From: Pseudomonas luteola NBRC 103146
Lineage (GTDB): Bacteria > Pseudomonadota > Gammaproteobacteria > Pseudomonadales > Pseudomonadaceae
NCBI RefSeq assembly: GCF_002091675.1
Contig: NZ_BDAE01000002.1
Location: 305,481 to 369,480, forward strand
Direction of reading: 5' to 3'
DNA: 64,000 nt
Made by a program: the position numbers and the translations under genes. A model generated the notes under the pieces. That model worked only from the letters and a program-made list of their open reading frames with translations, did no database searches and was not told the DNA's origin. How positions within the stretch are numbered: the stretch's first letter is position 1; every line of letters starts with the position of its first letter. Positions 41,065 through 51,739 of the stretch are shown here, in pieces.

Positions 41065-41154
41065 GCAGAGACAGTACCTATAACAAAGGGCAAGGCAGGG
41101 CGGCACATGTCGCCCTGTACTCGACCCCAGGCGTGGAATTGAAAGGGTGACAAC

Positions 41155-43092
41155 ATGAGTACAACACGACTGACCATGGCCCAGGCGCTGGTGAAGTTTC
41201 TCGATAACCAGTACGTGAGCGTCGATGGGGTTGAAACCAAGTTCGTCAAAGGCATCTTTACCATCTTTGGGCACGGCAACGTGCTGGGGCTTGGGCAGGC
41301 GCTGGAGCAGGACGCTGGGGATCTAATCATCCATCAGGGCCGTAATGAGCAGGGCATGGTCCATGCCGCCGTAGGCTTTGCCAAGCAGAAGCTGCGTCGC
41401 CAGATTTATGCCTGCACCTCATCGGTCGGCCCAGGGGCTGCCAACATGATCACCGCGGCAGCCACTGCAACAGCCAACCGGATTCCAGTACTGCTCCTGC
41501 CGGGGGACGTCTACGCCAGTCGTCAGCCTGACCCCGTACTACAGCAGATCGAGCAGTCCCATGATCTCTCCATCAGCACCAACGATGCCTTCCGGGCCGT
41601 TAGTAAATACTGGGATCGCATCACCCGTCCCGAGCAATTGATGACCGCTGCCATCAATGCCATGCGTGTGCTGACCGACCCGGCCGAAACCGGTGCCGTA
41701 ACCCTGGCCCTGCCGCAGGACGTGCAAGGCGAAGCCTACGATTACCCGAATTACTTTTTCCAGAAGCGCGTGCACCGCATCGACCGCCGCCCAGCCACTG
41801 AGGCCATGCTGGACGATGCCGTGGCGCTGCTCCAGGGCAAGCGCAAGCCGCTGCTGATTTGTGGCGGTGGGGTCAAGTACTCAGGCGCAGCCGAAGCCCT
41901 GCAGCGCTTTGCCGAGCGCTTCGAAATTCCGTTCGCCGAGACCCAGGCGGGTAAGAGCGCTATCGTCTCGGCCCATGAGCTGAACGTGGGCGGCATTGGC
42001 GAAACCGGGTGTCTTGCAGCTAACCTGCTGGCCAAGGAAGCTGATCTGGTTATTGGCGTTGGCACGCGTTACACCGATTTCACCACCTCGTCCAAGTGGA
42101 TTTTCCAGAACCCGGACGTCCAGTTTATCAACCTCAACGCCAGTGCCTTCGATGCTTACAAACTCGATGCCATGCAGGTCGTAGCGGATGCGAAAGTGGG
42201 GCTGGATGCACTGGGCGAAGCCTTGGGTCCTACCGGCTACAAGGCGCAATGGGGCGGTGCTCCCCAGCAGGCCCGCGCCAAGCTCAAGGAGGAAATCGAC
42301 CGTGTCTATAGCGTTGAATACGGCACCGAAAACTTTGTGCCGGAGATCGACGATCACCTGCCACGTGCCGTGCTCGAAGAGTTTGTCGAGCTGACCGGCT
42401 CCAGCCTGACCCAGAGCCGCGTGCTGGGTGCGCTGAATGAAACCCTGGCCAACGAAGACATCATCGTTGCCGCTGCCGGCAGCCTGCCGGGCGATCTACA
42501 GCGGGCCTGGCGCAGCAAGGGGACCAACACCTATCACCTGGAGTATGGCTACTCCTGCATGGGCTATGAAATCAATGCAGCGCTGGGCGTGAAGATGGCC
42601 GAGCCCGAGCGAGAGGTTTATGCCCTGGTTGGGGATGGCTCCTACATGATGCTTCACTCCGAACTGGCAACGTCCATTCAGGAGCGCCAGAAGATCAATG
42701 TGATTCTCCTGGACAACATGACGTTCGGCTGCATCAACAACCTGCAAATGGAGCACGGCATGGACAGCTTTGGTACCGAGTTCCGCTATCGCAACCCAGA
42801 AACCGGCAAGCTCGATGGCGGCTTTGTCCCGGTGGATTTCGCCATGAGCGCCGCCGCCTATGGCTGCAAAACCTACCGTGTGAAGACACTGGACGAACTT
42901 CATACCGCGCTGGAAGACGCACGTCGGCAGACGGTCTCCACGCTGATCGACATCAAGGTCCTGCCCAAGACCATGATTCACAAATACCTCTCCTGGTGGC
43001 GCGTCGGTGGTGCCGAAGTCTCCACCAGCGAGAAGGTCCAGGCAGTGTCACGCATGCTCAAGGAGAACACTGCCAAAGCGCGACAGTACTGA
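41155..43092 (+). CDS. iolD: 3D-(3,5/4)-trihydroxycyclohexane-1,2-dione hydrolase (IolD)
   Basis: 645 residues. Thiamine-diphosphate enzyme of the acetolactate-synthase family that opens the inositol ring to 5-deoxyglucuronate. Seen: the ThDP glutamate region [23 protein letters not shown], central domain [12 protein letters not shown], and the C-terminal ThDP motif [14 protein letters not shown] with NMTFGCINN. Length typical for IolD. Confidence 0.96.
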   Translation: MSTTRLTMAQALVKFLDNQYVSVDGVETKFVKGIFTIFGHGNVLGLGQALEQDAGDLIIHQGRNEQGMVHAAVGFAKQKLRRQIYACTSSVGPGAANMITAAATATANRIPVLLLPGDVYASRQPDPVLQQIEQSHDLSISTNDAFRAVSKYWDRITRPEQLMTAAINAMRVLTDPAETGAVTLALPQDVQGEAYDYPNYFFQKRVHRIDRRPATEAMLDDAVALLQGKRKPLLICGGGVKYSGAAEALQRFAERFEIPFAETQAGKSAIVSAHELNVGGIGETGCLAANLLAKEADLVIGVGTRYTDFTTSSKWIFQNPDVQFINLNASAFDAYKLDAMQVVADAKVGLDALGEALGPTGYKAQWGGAPQQARAKLKEEIDRVYSVEYGTENFVPEIDDHLPRAVLEEFVELTGSSLTQSRVLGALNETLANEDIIVAAAGSLPGDLQRAWRSKGTNTYHLEYGYSCMGYEINAALGVKMAEPEREVYALVGDGSYMMLHSELATSIQERQKINVILLDNMTFGCINNLQMEHGMDSFGTEFRYRNPETGKLDGGFVPVDFAMSAAAYGCKTYRVKTLDELHTALEDARRQTVSTLIDIKVLPKTMIHKYLSWWRVGGAEVSTSEKVQAVSRMLKENTAKARQY

Positions 43093-43115
43093 TTTGCAGG
43101 GCGCCGATGGGTTGA

Positions 43116-44198
<1,083 letters not shown>

Positions 44199-44218
44199 GC
44201 CTTCCATAACAGATAAAA

Positions 44219-44242
44219 GGCCTCTCCTTCAGGGGAGGGGCC
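44219..44242 (+). repeat. Intercistronic hairpin iolG-iolH
   Basis: GGCCTCTCC-N6-GGAGGGGCC stem (one G-U pair), no T run; just before the iolH ribosome-binding site. Confidence 0.4.
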
Positions 44243-44260
44243 GCCACAGGAGAACAGATC

Positions 44261-45118
44261 ATGCGTATTTGTCTGGACCCGAACATGTACCGTTTCCTGC
44301 CCATCCCCAAGATGGTGGATAAAGTAGCGGAGCTGGGTTACGAATACATCGAACTGTCCCCGCGGGACGATTTCCTGCCGTTCTATAAGTACCCACGCGT
44401 CGACAAGGCTCGGATCCGTGAATTCAGAAAGGCACTGAGCGATACCGGTGTAAAGCTGTCCTCGCTGCTACCGGTCTATCATTGGGCTGCACCGGATGAG
44501 GAGCTGCGCAAGGCAGCGGTTCGTAACTGGAAGCGCGCTATCGAGATCTCCGTAGAAATGGACTGCGATCTCATGAACACCGAATTCAGTGGTCAGTCGG
44601 ACCAGCCGCTGGTGTGCGAAAACCAGTTCATGAAGTCCATGGAAGAGCTCCTGCCAATCTTCGAACGCGAAGGCATCAAGCTCGACATCCAGGCGCATCC
44701 CTATGACTTCAGCGAGCGCAACAACGAGTCGGTCGACCTGATCCGTGGCCTCGACAAAGACTTCGTGAACTACCTGTACGCTGCGCCACACACCTTTTTC
44801 TACGATGACGGCAAGGGCGATATCGCCTCGATGCTGCATTACGCCTGGGACAAACTGACCCACGTGATTATTGCCGACACCTGGAATCATCGAGCTTCGT
44901 CGGGCCTTCGTTATATCGTCAATCCGCCGGGCGTCAACGCCACCGTCCACCAGCACTTGGATATCGGGCAAGGCGAAGTGGACTGGGAGGCCTTCTTCTC
45001 TACGTTGCGGGAAATGAAATTCGACGGTATCGCTACCGTGGCGGTGTTTGGCTTCGAAGATCGAGCTGATGAATCGAGCCGCTTCATGCTGGAGCGGGTC
45101 AAGCGGGAGCTTGGCTAA
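44261..45118 (+). CDS. iolH: Sugar phosphate isomerase/epimerase, IolH-like
   Basis: 285 residues. TIM barrel of the same superfamily as IolE and IolI, but distinct from both: [58 protein letters not shown] and [13 protein letters not shown]. IolH proteins occur in many iol operons; their exact reaction is not firmly established. CAGGAG ribosome-binding site. Confidence 0.82.
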   Translation: MRICLDPNMYRFLPIPKMVDKVAELGYEYIELSPRDDFLPFYKYPRVDKARIREFRKALSDTGVKLSSLLPVYHWAAPDEELRKAAVRNWKRAIEISVEMDCDLMNTEFSGQSDQPLVCENQFMKSMEELLPIFEREGIKLDIQAHPYDFSERNNESVDLIRGLDKDFVNYLYAAPHTFFYDDGKGDIASMLHYAWDKLTHVIIADTWNHRASSGLRYIVNPPGVNATVHQHLDIGQGEVDWEAFFSTLREMKFDGIATVAVFGFEDRADESSRFMLERVKRELG

Positions 45119-45132
45119 TCCATCTCTTTCGA

Positions 45133-45157
45133 CCGGGAGCTGTTTACGGGCTCCCGG
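45133..45157 (+). repeat. Hairpin after iolH
   Basis: Perfect 8-bp stem CCGGGAGC-N9-GCTCCCGG without T run. Confidence 0.45.
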
Positions 45158-45261
45158 CTTGCACAGCCGTTATGCAGTGCTGCTGTTTCCCTAATAAAAA
45201 AGAACCCTGGCGCGCTTCGTTGTCCGACACGGGGTAGGCCTGTTATTGCTCGGAGGTTTTT

Positions 45262-46284
45262 ATGCGTGTTGGTTTGGTTGGTTATGGTAAGGGTGGGCGT
45301 TTTTTCCATGCGCCTCTGATTACATCAGTGTCACCTATTGCCTTGGTGGGCGTTGTGACGCGCTCTCCCGAGCGCCGCGCCGAGTTGCAGCAGGATTACC
45401 CCGGTGTACCTGCCTACGATACGCTGGCTGACCTTATCGATGCGGGTGTAGATGCCGTGGTAATTTCCACGCCACCCGAAACCCGAGAGAAAATGGTTCT
45501 GGAGGCTATTTCCAGAGGCATTCCCGTGGTCAGCGATAAACCCTTTGCGTTGGATGAATCGCGTGCGCAGCTGCTGATCGGGGCCGCACGCGAAGCAGGC
45601 GTGCCGCTGACGGTTTATATGAACCGCCGTTGGGACTCGGATATCCGTACTGCTCGCCGAATGATTACCTCCGGCCAGCTGGGTGATGTCCTTACTTTCG
45701 AATCCCGTGTGGAGACCTTTGTCTCCGGCACTCGGGGTAATGCCAATGGCGGGGGCCTTTTGCGGGACCTGGGCAGCCATCTGGTCGATCAGGCGCTCTG
45801 GCTGTTTGGACCCGTACGCTCAGTTTATGCCGAGGTCCGCTTTGTAGATGAGCAGCAGCAACTCGATGAGGATTTCTTTGTGTCGCTTACCCACAAAAAC
45901 GGGGTTGTTTCTCGTCTTTGGGGAAGCACGGTTCAACACAATCCCGGGCCTCGGCTCAAGGTCAATGGCACTGAGGGCTGCTATCGAATCGAGCACCTAG
46001 ATGGGCAGGATCAGGCACTCCTGGCTGGACGTTCACCCAAGACCGAGCGTGACCGCTGGGGGGTTGAAGAACACCTGCGTTGGGGCTGGGTGCAGCATGG
46101 CGAAGAGCGTGAGCTAGTGCCTTCCGAGCAGGGTCGTTGGGATCTCTTCTATGAACACCTGGTAGCTGCCCTGAGCGGTAAAGGCGAGCTGCCAATCTCA
46201 CTGGAAGATGCCCTGGAAACCACACGAGTGCTGGATGCTGCCCGCCGTAGTGCGCAGCAGGGTCAGGTCATTACTCTGGGCTGA
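45262..46284 (+). CDS. Gfo/Idh/MocA-family oxidoreductase (second inositol-type dehydrogenase)
   Basis: 340 residues. Nucleotide loop GLVGYGKGGRFFHAPLI, SDKPFALDE with the catalytic Lys, YMNRRWDSDIRTARRMI, and GGLLRDLGSHLVDQALWLFG. The HAPL-type N-terminus resembles the IolW/YdgJ/YvaA group, which includes scyllo-inosose reductases, rather than IolG. A role converting scyllo-inositol is plausible given the location. CGGAGG ribosome-binding site. Separated from iolH by a hairpin and about 140 bp. Confidence 0.82.
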   Translation: MRVGLVGYGKGGRFFHAPLITSVSPIALVGVVTRSPERRAELQQDYPGVPAYDTLADLIDAGVDAVVISTPPETREKMVLEAISRGIPVVSDKPFALDESRAQLLIGAAREAGVPLTVYMNRRWDSDIRTARRMITSGQLGDVLTFESRVETFVSGTRGNANGGGLLRDLGSHLVDQALWLFGPVRSVYAEVRFVDEQQQLDEDFFVSLTHKNGVVSRLWGSTVQHNPGPRLKVNGTEGCYRIEHLDGQDQALLAGRSPKTERDRWGVEEHLRWGWVQHGEERELVPSEQGRWDLFYEHLVAALSGKGELPISLEDALETTRVLDAARRSAQQGQVITLG

Positions 46285-46409
46285 TCATCTTAGTTCCACC
46301 TCGATAAAAGCCTGGAGGCAAACATCCCTTCCAGGCCTTGCATCTAATGCAATCTGCCTTTTCTACCTAAATCGATTTAAACAAAAATAATTCTATGCAT
46401 TGTTGCTTT

Positions 46410-46423
46410 AGAAATTAAATTCC
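46410..46423. promoter_or_regulatory. IolR-type operator AGAA-N6-TTCC upstream of the inositol-binding-protein gene
   Basis: AGAA-ATTAAA-TTCC, one mismatch to GGAA-N6-TTCC. The reverse complement has the same GGAA-N6-TTCT form as the site at 47974. Confidence 0.55.
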
Positions 46424-46485
46424 AATAAAGTCTTTTTAGATTAATGATTTCACGATCCGTACAGCATCTGTACGGGCAGGCCGAT

Positions 46486-46493
46486 AAAAACAA
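46486..46493 (+). promoter_or_regulatory. AANAANAA motif in ABC-importer leader
   Basis: AAAAACAA directly before AAGGTG and the leader ORF start at 46507; same arrangement as at iolC. Confidence 0.45.
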
Positions 46494-46506
46494 AAAGGTG
46501 CCGTCG

Positions 46507-46638
46507 ATGAATGATGATCCCTTCTGCTTTCAGGCTGCTTTCCGGGCCATGCCGTCTCGCTTCTCCTTTCCAATCCTTTATCCATCTGATTCTTGTTGTC
46601 GTCCGGCTTGCCTGAAATTGGCTGCCGTCGAGAAGTAA
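46507..46638 (+). other. Possible 43-codon leader ORF
   Basis: Starts at the ATG that corresponds to the iolC start within the shared leader block (AAAAACAA, AAGGTG, 6-nt spacer, ATG). The peptide (MNDDPFCFQAAF...) has no recognisable family. It could be a regulatory upstream ORF or an accidental product of duplicating the iolC leader. Confidence 0.3.
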
Positions 46639-46737
46639 TGCGTTCCTGTCCGTAAGAAAGGGAGTCCCGCCCTGGGGCTCTGCTTGATCGTGATGCACTT
46701 CCACCCATAACACTCACAATATCTGGAGTCATTCATC

Positions 46738-47673
46738 ATGCAGATGAGCAAACGAATCGCCGCCGCAGCCCTGTCGCTGTTCATGGCTACAACCACTATG
46801 GCAGCCGATATCAAGGTCGGGGTCAGCATGGCGCAGTTTGACGACAACTGGCTGACGTACCTGCGCGAGTCGATGGCCAGGAAAGCCAAGGATGAAGGCG
46901 TTCAGTTGCAATTCGAGGATGCCCGCAGCGATGTGGTCAAGCAGCTCAACCAGGTACAAAGCTTTGTAAGCCAGAAGGTCGACGCCATTATCGTCAACCC
47001 GGTCGATACTGCAGCTACCCGTAATATCACCGAGGCGGCGACGAAAGCCGGGATTCCGCTGGTGTATGTCAATCGCCGCCCTGATGAGGAAAACCTGCCA
47101 AAAGGCGTGGTTACAGTGACATCCAACGACCTGGAAGCCGGACGCCTGCAGATGCAGTACCTGGCCGATAAAATGGGCGGTAAGGGGAATCTGGTCATCA
47201 TGCTGGGCGATCTGGCCAACAACTCCACGCATAACCGCACCAAGGGGGTAAAGGAGGTTCTGGCCAAGTATCCCGAGATCAAAGTAGTAGAAGAGCAGAC
47301 GGCCAATTACATGCGTGACAAGGGCATGGACCTGATGAGCAACTGGCTCCTGTCAGGTAAGGAGTTCGATGCGGTTTCGTCCAACAACGATGAAATGGCA
47401 ATTGGCGCGGCCATGGCGCTACAGCAGGCCGGCAAGGCAAAGGGCTCGGTATTGATCGGAGGCGTTGACGGCACGCCGGATGGTCTGGCCGCGGTCAAGC
47501 GCGGCATGCTGGCCGCATCTGTCTTCCAGGATGCCAAAGGGCAGGCTGATGGCGCTGTGGAAGCAGCCGTAAAGCTGGCAAAAAAGGAGCCGGTTGAGCA
47601 AAACGTTTGGATTCCCTATGAGCTGATCACGCCCGAGAATGTGGATTCGTTCCAGAGCCGCATCAAGCACTAA
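46738..47673 (+). CDS. Periplasmic inositol/sugar-binding protein (type I PBP)
   Basis: 311 residues with signal peptide ending TMA-ADI. Peripla_BP_4 (ribose-binding-like) fold: [76 protein letters not shown] and the closing ITPENVDSFQSRI. Uptake of myo-inositol is inferred from the iol neighbours, the IolR-type operator, and the ATPase and permease downstream. GGAG ribosome-binding site 9 nt upstream. Confidence 0.9.
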   Translation: MQMSKRIAAAALSLFMATTTMAADIKVGVSMAQFDDNWLTYLRESMARKAKDEGVQLQFEDARSDVVKQLNQVQSFVSQKVDAIIVNPVDTAATRNITEAATKAGIPLVYVNRRPDEENLPKGVVTVTSNDLEAGRLQMQYLADKMGGKGNLVIMLGDLANNSTHNRTKGVKEVLAKYPEIKVVEEQTANYMRDKGMDLMSNWLLSGKEFDAVSSNNDEMAIGAAMALQQAGKAKGSVLIGGVDGTPDGLAAVKRGMLAASVFQDAKGQADGAVEAAVKLAKKEPVEQNVWIPYELITPENVDSFQSRIKH

Positions 47674-47973
47674 CGCAACACCGTCTTTTGCGCCGCGTTC
47701 TGCGGCGCTACTTCCTCATTGATTCCAGTACGCGCCATGGACTCGCTTTTGCTGCTTTGCATAGGGTGGGGCAGCGGCAACACCTTGGCAGTTTAGTACG
47801 GAGCCGTGGTGCGCAACGGGCTGCTGATCCTCTGGCACCCGGCTCGGCATTATCGAGCACAGGTGTCTTTAGCGCTGACCGGCACAGCGCTCATATAGGT
47901 GTTCAGCTGGAACGCTTATGGTAGAGCAGGTTATTTATATAATGAAAAATAAATTCGGAAATTGCGTTGTAAT

Positions 47974-47987
47974 GGAAAATTTATTCT
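47974..47987. promoter_or_regulatory. IolR-type operator GGAA-N6-TTCT upstream of the truncated binding-protein gene
   Basis: GGAA-AATTTA-TTCT, one mismatch to GGAA-N6-TTCC; spacing to the leader ATG (about 87 bp) is nearly the same as for the full-length gene (about 84 bp). Confidence 0.5.
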
Positions 47988-48049
47988 AGTAGATTCTGAT
48001 CCAAGGTTGACGACTGTAACGCACCTCCTCCACAGGAGGCGTGCACACC

Positions 48050-48060
48050 AACAAGAACAA
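48050..48060 (+). promoter_or_regulatory. Overlapping AANAANAA motifs in second leader
   Basis: AACAAGAACAA contains two overlapping matches immediately before a CAGGTA site and the leader ATG at 48074. Confidence 0.45.
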
Positions 48061-48073
48061 ACAGGTACTGTCG

Positions 48074-48304
48074 ATGAAACCCTCTCTTCCTTACAGGACG
48101 ACTCCGAGCGGTCTACCAGCCGTAGACCGTCGCGTACTCGCTTCGAGCCTCAGCTTGCTCAGCACACATGTCCCGCCGTACAACCAGCATGGTCCTTCGT
48201 CCTGCTCACGTCGCACTCCGAACAGAACCGTTCCGGCTCGGCGCTCTACCGCGTCGGGGTTTGCCTTTTTCGATGCCGGGATGATGCTGGCGCACAGGGC
48301 TTAA
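48074..48304 (+). other. Possible 76-codon leader ORF ending on the next gene's ribosome-binding site
   Basis: Begins at the leader ATG and stops with TAA at 48302-48304, inside the TAAGGAG ribosome-binding site of the truncated binding-protein gene. The peptide is unrelated to any family I know. Its stop position would allow translational coupling. Confidence 0.3.
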
Positions 48305-48313
48305 GGAGTCACC

Positions 48314-48829
48314 ATGAAGCGCTGTCTGGGTTTGCTGTTCTGCCTGCTTATCTCTCCGCTGGCCTGGTCCGATATGAAAATCGGTGTGGCGGTCGCACAG
48401 TACGATAACTACATCGCCTACCTTGTTCAGGCCATGCAGGCGCGTGCCAAAGAGATACCCGGTGGCGCCTCCCTGCAACTTGAGGATGCGGGTGGTGATG
48501 TAGTGCGTCAGCTAGGGCAGGTTGAAAACTTCATCAGCCAGAAAGTTGATGCCATCATCGTCAACCCGGCTGATACGGCCGCGACCCGCAAGATCACTGA
48601 GCGCGTTACCCAGGCGGGTATCCCGCTGGTTTATCTCAACAGCCGCCCTGAAGTAGACAGTTTCCCGGTAGGTGTCGTGTTTGTAGGCACGGATGAGCGT
48701 CGCATCGGCCAGATGCAAATGGAGTATCTCGCCGAAAAGATGGGCGGCAAGGGAAACCTGCAAGGTGACATCTGGGTTCCGGTGCAGCTGGTTACCCCCG
48801 AGAACTATCAGCAATTCCAGAGTAAATAA
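48314..48829 (+). CDS. Internally deleted inositol/sugar-binding protein paralogue
   Basis: 171 residues, intact start (AAGGAG site), signal peptide (LAWS-DMK) and stop. It aligns with the 311-residue binding protein upstream as far as KMGGKGNL, then jumps to [21 protein letters not shown], which matches the last 20 or so residues. About 134 residues, covering most of the second lobe and the hinge strands, are missing in frame. It cannot form a two-lobe ligand-closing binding protein. It keeps its own operator and leader and sits between the full-length gene and the ATPase gene. It is either a decaying duplicate kept in frame to protect downstream translation, or a one-lobe protein with a new role. 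Confidence 0.8.
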   Translation: MKRCLGLLFCLLISPLAWSDMKIGVAVAQYDNYIAYLVQAMQARAKEIPGGASLQLEDAGGDVVRQLGQVENFISQKVDAIIVNPADTAATRKITERVTQAGIPLVYLNSRPEVDSFPVGVVFVGTDERRIGQMQMEYLAEKMGGKGNLQGDIWVPVQLVTPENYQQFQSK

Positions 48830-48882
48830 CGATCAGACGCCAGCGCCCTGCTTCAGCTGGCGCTCACGAACGTTCCGAGGAG

Positions 48883-48890
48883 AAGAATAA
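48883..48890 (+). promoter_or_regulatory. AANAANAA motif at ABC ATPase gene start
   Basis: AAGAATAA lies between the GAGGAG site and the ATG of the ATPase gene; candidate Hfq/Crc site. Confidence 0.45.
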
Positions 48891-48891
48891 G

Positions 48892-50460
48892 ATGCTCGGC
48901 TCAACTACTGCTGTAACGCCCTTAACCTACAAACAGATCAATTACGAAGCCGACCCCATGGGTACGGAGTACCTGCTGGAAATCCTGAACGTCAGCAAAG
49001 GCTTTCCAGGCGTTGTGGCTCTATCCGATGTGCAGCTCCGTGTTCGTCCAGGCACTGTGTTGGCGCTGATGGGAGAAAACGGGGCGGGTAAATCCACCCT
49101 CATGAAGATCATTGCAGGAATTCATCAGCCCGACAGTGGCGAGATTCGCTTGCGTGGCAAGCCCGTGACGTTCGAAACGCCGCTGGCCGCCCTGCAGTCA
49201 GGCATCGCCATGATCCATCAGGAGCTCAACCTGATGCCCCACATGACCATTGCCGAAAACATCTGGTTGGGCCGTGAACCGCTCAATGCCCTGCACATGG
49301 TCGATCATGGTGCCATGCACCGTAATACCGAAGCGCTGCTGGCGCGCCTGCGGATTGATCTCGATCCTGAAGAGCCGGTCGGCAACCTCAGCATTGCTGG
49401 CCGGCAAATGGTCGAGATTGCCAAGGCGGTCTCCTACGACTCCGATATCCTCATCATGGACGAGCCCACCTCAGCCATTACCGAAAAGGAAGTAGCTCAC
49501 CTGTTCTCGATCATTGCTGACCTTAAGGCGCAGGGAAAGGGCATCATCTATATCACGCACAAGATGGATGAAGTTTTCCAGATTGCCGATGAGGTCGCGG
49601 TCTTCCGGGATGGTTCCTACATCGGCCTGCAGCGTGCGGAAAGCATGGATGGCGACAGCCTGATCTCCATGATGGTAGGCCGTGAGCTGACTCAGCTGTT
49701 TCCCGAACGTACCGCTCCGACCGACAAGGTCATGCTCTCGGTACGCAACCTGTCCCTGGACGGTATCTTCAAAGACGTATCGTTCGACCTGCGTGCGGGT
49801 GAAATCCTTGGCATCGCCGGCCTTATGGGGTCGGGGCGTACCAACGTAGCCGAAACCCTGTTTGGTGTCACGCCAGCCACCAGCGGGGAAATCTACCTGG
49901 ACGGTGAAAGGATCACCATGAGCGACCCCTGTCTGGCGATTCAGAAAGGCCTAGCGCTCCTGACCGAGGACCGGAAGGACACCGGCATTTTTCCATGCCT
50001 GTCGGTTCTGGAGAACATGGAGGTCGCGGTCCTGCCCAATTACAGCGGTAGCGGTTTTGTCCAGCAAAAACCACTGCGCGACCTCTGCGAAGACATGTGC
50101 AGGAAGCTGCGCGTCAAGACGCCTTCGCTGGAGCAGTGCATTGCCAACCTGTCCGGCGGTAATCAGCAAAAAGCGTTGCTGGCACGGTGGCTGATGACCA
50201 ACCCGCGTGTCCTCATTCTGGATGAGCCGACGCGAGGGGTCGACGTAGGTGCCAAGGCTGAGATCTACCGGCTGATTTCTCTGCTGGCCAGTGAAGGCAT
50301 GGCCGTCATCATGATCTCGTCCGAACTGCCTGAAGTGCTCGGCATGAGCGACCGCATCCTGGTCATGCATGAAGGGGAAGTGACTGGCGTGCTCGACCGC
50401 GACGAGGCCACGCAAGAACGGATCATGCATCACGCATCCGGAATCAGAGCGATTCACTGA
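48892..50460 (+). CDS. Sugar (inositol) ABC importer ATPase, two ABC domains
   Basis: 522 residues, RbsA/MglA class. First domain: Walker [10 protein letters not shown] (61-69), Q-loop [11 protein letters not shown], signature LSIAGRQM, Walker B ILIMDEP. Second domain: a degenerate Walker [10 protein letters not shown], signature LSGGNQQK, Walker [15 protein letters not shown]. This asymmetry is normal for the class. GAGGAG ribosome-binding site supports the ATG at 48892; Met23 (48958) is the alternative and begins the domain proper. Powers import with the permease downstream. Confidence 0.93.
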   Translation: MLGSTTAVTPLTYKQINYEADPMGTEYLLEILNVSKGFPGVVALSDVQLRVRPGTVLALMGENGAGKSTLMKIIAGIHQPDSGEIRLRGKPVTFETPLAALQSGIAMIHQELNLMPHMTIAENIWLGREPLNALHMVDHGAMHRNTEALLARLRIDLDPEEPVGNLSIAGRQMVEIAKAVSYDSDILIMDEPTSAITEKEVAHLFSIIADLKAQGKGIIYITHKMDEVFQIADEVAVFRDGSYIGLQRAESMDGDSLISMMVGRELTQLFPERTAPTDKVMLSVRNLSLDGIFKDVSFDLRAGEILGIAGLMGSGRTNVAETLFGVTPATSGEIYLDGERITMSDPCLAIQKGLALLTEDRKDTGIFPCLSVLENMEVAVLPNYSGSGFVQQKPLRDLCEDMCRKLRVKTPSLEQCIANLSGGNQQKALLARWLMTNPRVLILDEPTRGVDVGAKAEIYRLISLLASEGMAVIMISSELPEVLGMSDRILVMHEGEVTGVLDRDEATQERIMHHASGIRAIH

Positions 50461-50561
50461 GTAGGGGCGGAGGTTTTCTCCGCATATCGATACGCATAGC
50501 GGCCTGGCAGTAGTCAGCGGGCACGTTCGCCTGGGCGAAAGCAGGAGAAGAGGAAATCACT

Positions 50562-51584
50562 ATGAATGCTATCACTGAAAACAAAACAGCTGAGGTACCC
50601 AGGAAGACCAAGCGGCGTATTCCTACTGAAGTGGGTATTCTGCTCGTACTATTGGGTATTGGCTTAGTGTTCGAGCTGTTCGGCTGGGTCATGCGTGATC
50701 AGAGCTTTCTCATGAACTCCCAGCGCCTGGTGCTGATGATTCTCCAGGTTTCCATCATTGGTCTTCTAGCCATTGGCGTTACCCAAGTCATTATCACCAC
50801 AGGAATCGATCTGTCTTCGGGCTCCGTGCTTGCGCTTTCCGCAATGGTTGCGGCCAGCCTGGCGCAAACATCCGATTTTGGCCGAGCGGTCTTCCCCTCA
50901 TTGACCGACATGCCGGTTTGGGTGCCGATCATGGCCGGATTAGGCGTGGGACTGCTGGCCGGCGTCATTAACGGAAGCATTATTGCCGCTACCGGCATTC
51001 CTCCTTTCATCGCCACGCTGGGCATGATGGTGTCGGCCCGCGGTCTGGCGCGTTATTACACCGAAGGTCAGCCCATCAGCATGCTGTCCGACTCGTACAC
51101 CGCCATTGGCAGCGGTGCCATGCCGGTCATCATCTTTCTGGTCGTGGCTGTCATCTTTCATATGGCCCTGCGGTATACCAAATACGGCAAGTACACCTAT
51201 GCCATTGGCGGCAACATGCAGGCGGCTCGCATCTCGGGCATCAACGTCAAGCGCCATCTGATCATCGTCTATAGCATCGCTGGCCTTCTGGCAGGCCTCG
51301 CCGGTGTCGTTGCCTCGGCCCGAGCCGCTACAGGTCAGGCGGGGATGGGTATGTCCTACGAGTTGGATGCGATTGCCGCCGCCGTGATTGGCGGTACCAG
51401 CCTGGCGGGCGGTGTAGGGCGTATTACCGGAACGGTCATCGGCGCCCTGATTCTGGGCGTCATGGCCAGCGGCTTTACCTTCCTCGGGGTCGACGCCTAC
51501 ATCCAGGACATCATCAAGGGCATCATCATTGTGGTGGCCGTTGTCATCGACCAGTACCGAAATAAGCGCAAGGCCAAGCGCTAA
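50562..51584 (+). CDS. Sugar (inositol) ABC importer permease
   Basis: 340 residues, RbsC-type permease with a 25-residue cytoplasmic tail and about ten membrane helices. Conserved: GIDLSSGSVLALSAMVAASLA, GIPPFIATLGMMVSARGLARYYT, GKYTYAIGGNMQAARISGINVKR and AAAVIGGTSLAGGVGRITGT. Completes the importer. AGGAG ribosome-binding site; terminator 17 bp downstream. Confidence 0.93.
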   Translation: MNAITENKTAEVPRKTKRRIPTEVGILLVLLGIGLVFELFGWVMRDQSFLMNSQRLVLMILQVSIIGLLAIGVTQVIITTGIDLSSGSVLALSAMVAASLAQTSDFGRAVFPSLTDMPVWVPIMAGLGVGLLAGVINGSIIAATGIPPFIATLGMMVSARGLARYYTEGQPISMLSDSYTAIGSGAMPVIIFLVVAVIFHMALRYTKYGKYTYAIGGNMQAARISGINVKRHLIIVYSIAGLLAGLAGVVASARAATGQAGMGMSYELDAIAAAVIGGTSLAGGVGRITGTVIGALILGVMASGFTFLGVDAYIQDIIKGIIIVVAVVIDQYRNKRKAKR

Positions 51585-51600
51585 ACGGTTTTCCACGTCT

Positions 51601-51631
51601 TGGCTCGTCGTTTCCAGGCGAGCCTTTTTTA
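51601..51631 (+). terminator. Rho-independent terminator of the inositol importer operon
   Basis: GGCTCGTC-N7-GGCGAGCC hairpin followed by six T; end of the inositol region. Confidence 0.88.
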
Positions 51632-51658
51632 TTCTGCAATGTGTGCTCTGCAAGTCAG

Positions 51659-51693
51659 TTCCGGTCGCTGTTCGGAACCTTGATCGACCGGAA
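51659..51693. repeat. Inverted repeat TTCCGGTCG / CGACCGGAA
   Basis: Perfect 9-bp arms separated by 17 nt, about 47 bp before a small gene. It could be an operator or a 5'-leader hairpin. Confidence 0.45.
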
Positions 51694-51739
51694 ACTCTCC
51701 ATTCATAAGAGACCTCAACGGTTATAAGGAGACTGCTTG

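Larger units (their letters stand above)
46285..46737 (+). other. Promoter/leader region of the inositol ABC importer
   Basis: 453 bp. Contains an IolR-type operator (46410-46423), an 8-bp hairpin CCGTACAG-CAT-CTGTACGG (about 46455-46473), an AANAANAA motif, a ribosome-binding-site-like AAGGTG and a 43-codon leader ORF. The sequence GCAGGCCGATAAAAA is shared word for word with the iolC leader. Confidence 0.6.
47674..48313 (+). other. Leader region of the truncated binding-protein gene
   Basis: 640 bp. A GCGCCGC-GTTCT-GCGGCGC hairpin (about 47690-47708) closes the upstream gene without a clear T run. An IolR-type operator, a CCTCCT/AGGAGG hairpin near 48023, AANAANAA motifs and a leader ORF follow. 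The block AACAAACAGGTACTGTCGATG closely matches the leader of the full-length gene, so the leader was duplicated along with the gene. Open frames at 47688 and 47962 have no protein character. Confidence 0.5.

Noticed and set aside
45193-45200. AATAAAAA as an Hfq/Crc site for the second Gfo/Idh/MocA gene
   Set aside because: It lies over 60 nt before the start codon, too far to block ribosome binding directly.
47962-48408. 148-codon open frame overlapping the truncated binding-protein gene
   Set aside because: It runs through the leader and out of frame into a clear coding gene; composition is not protein-like.
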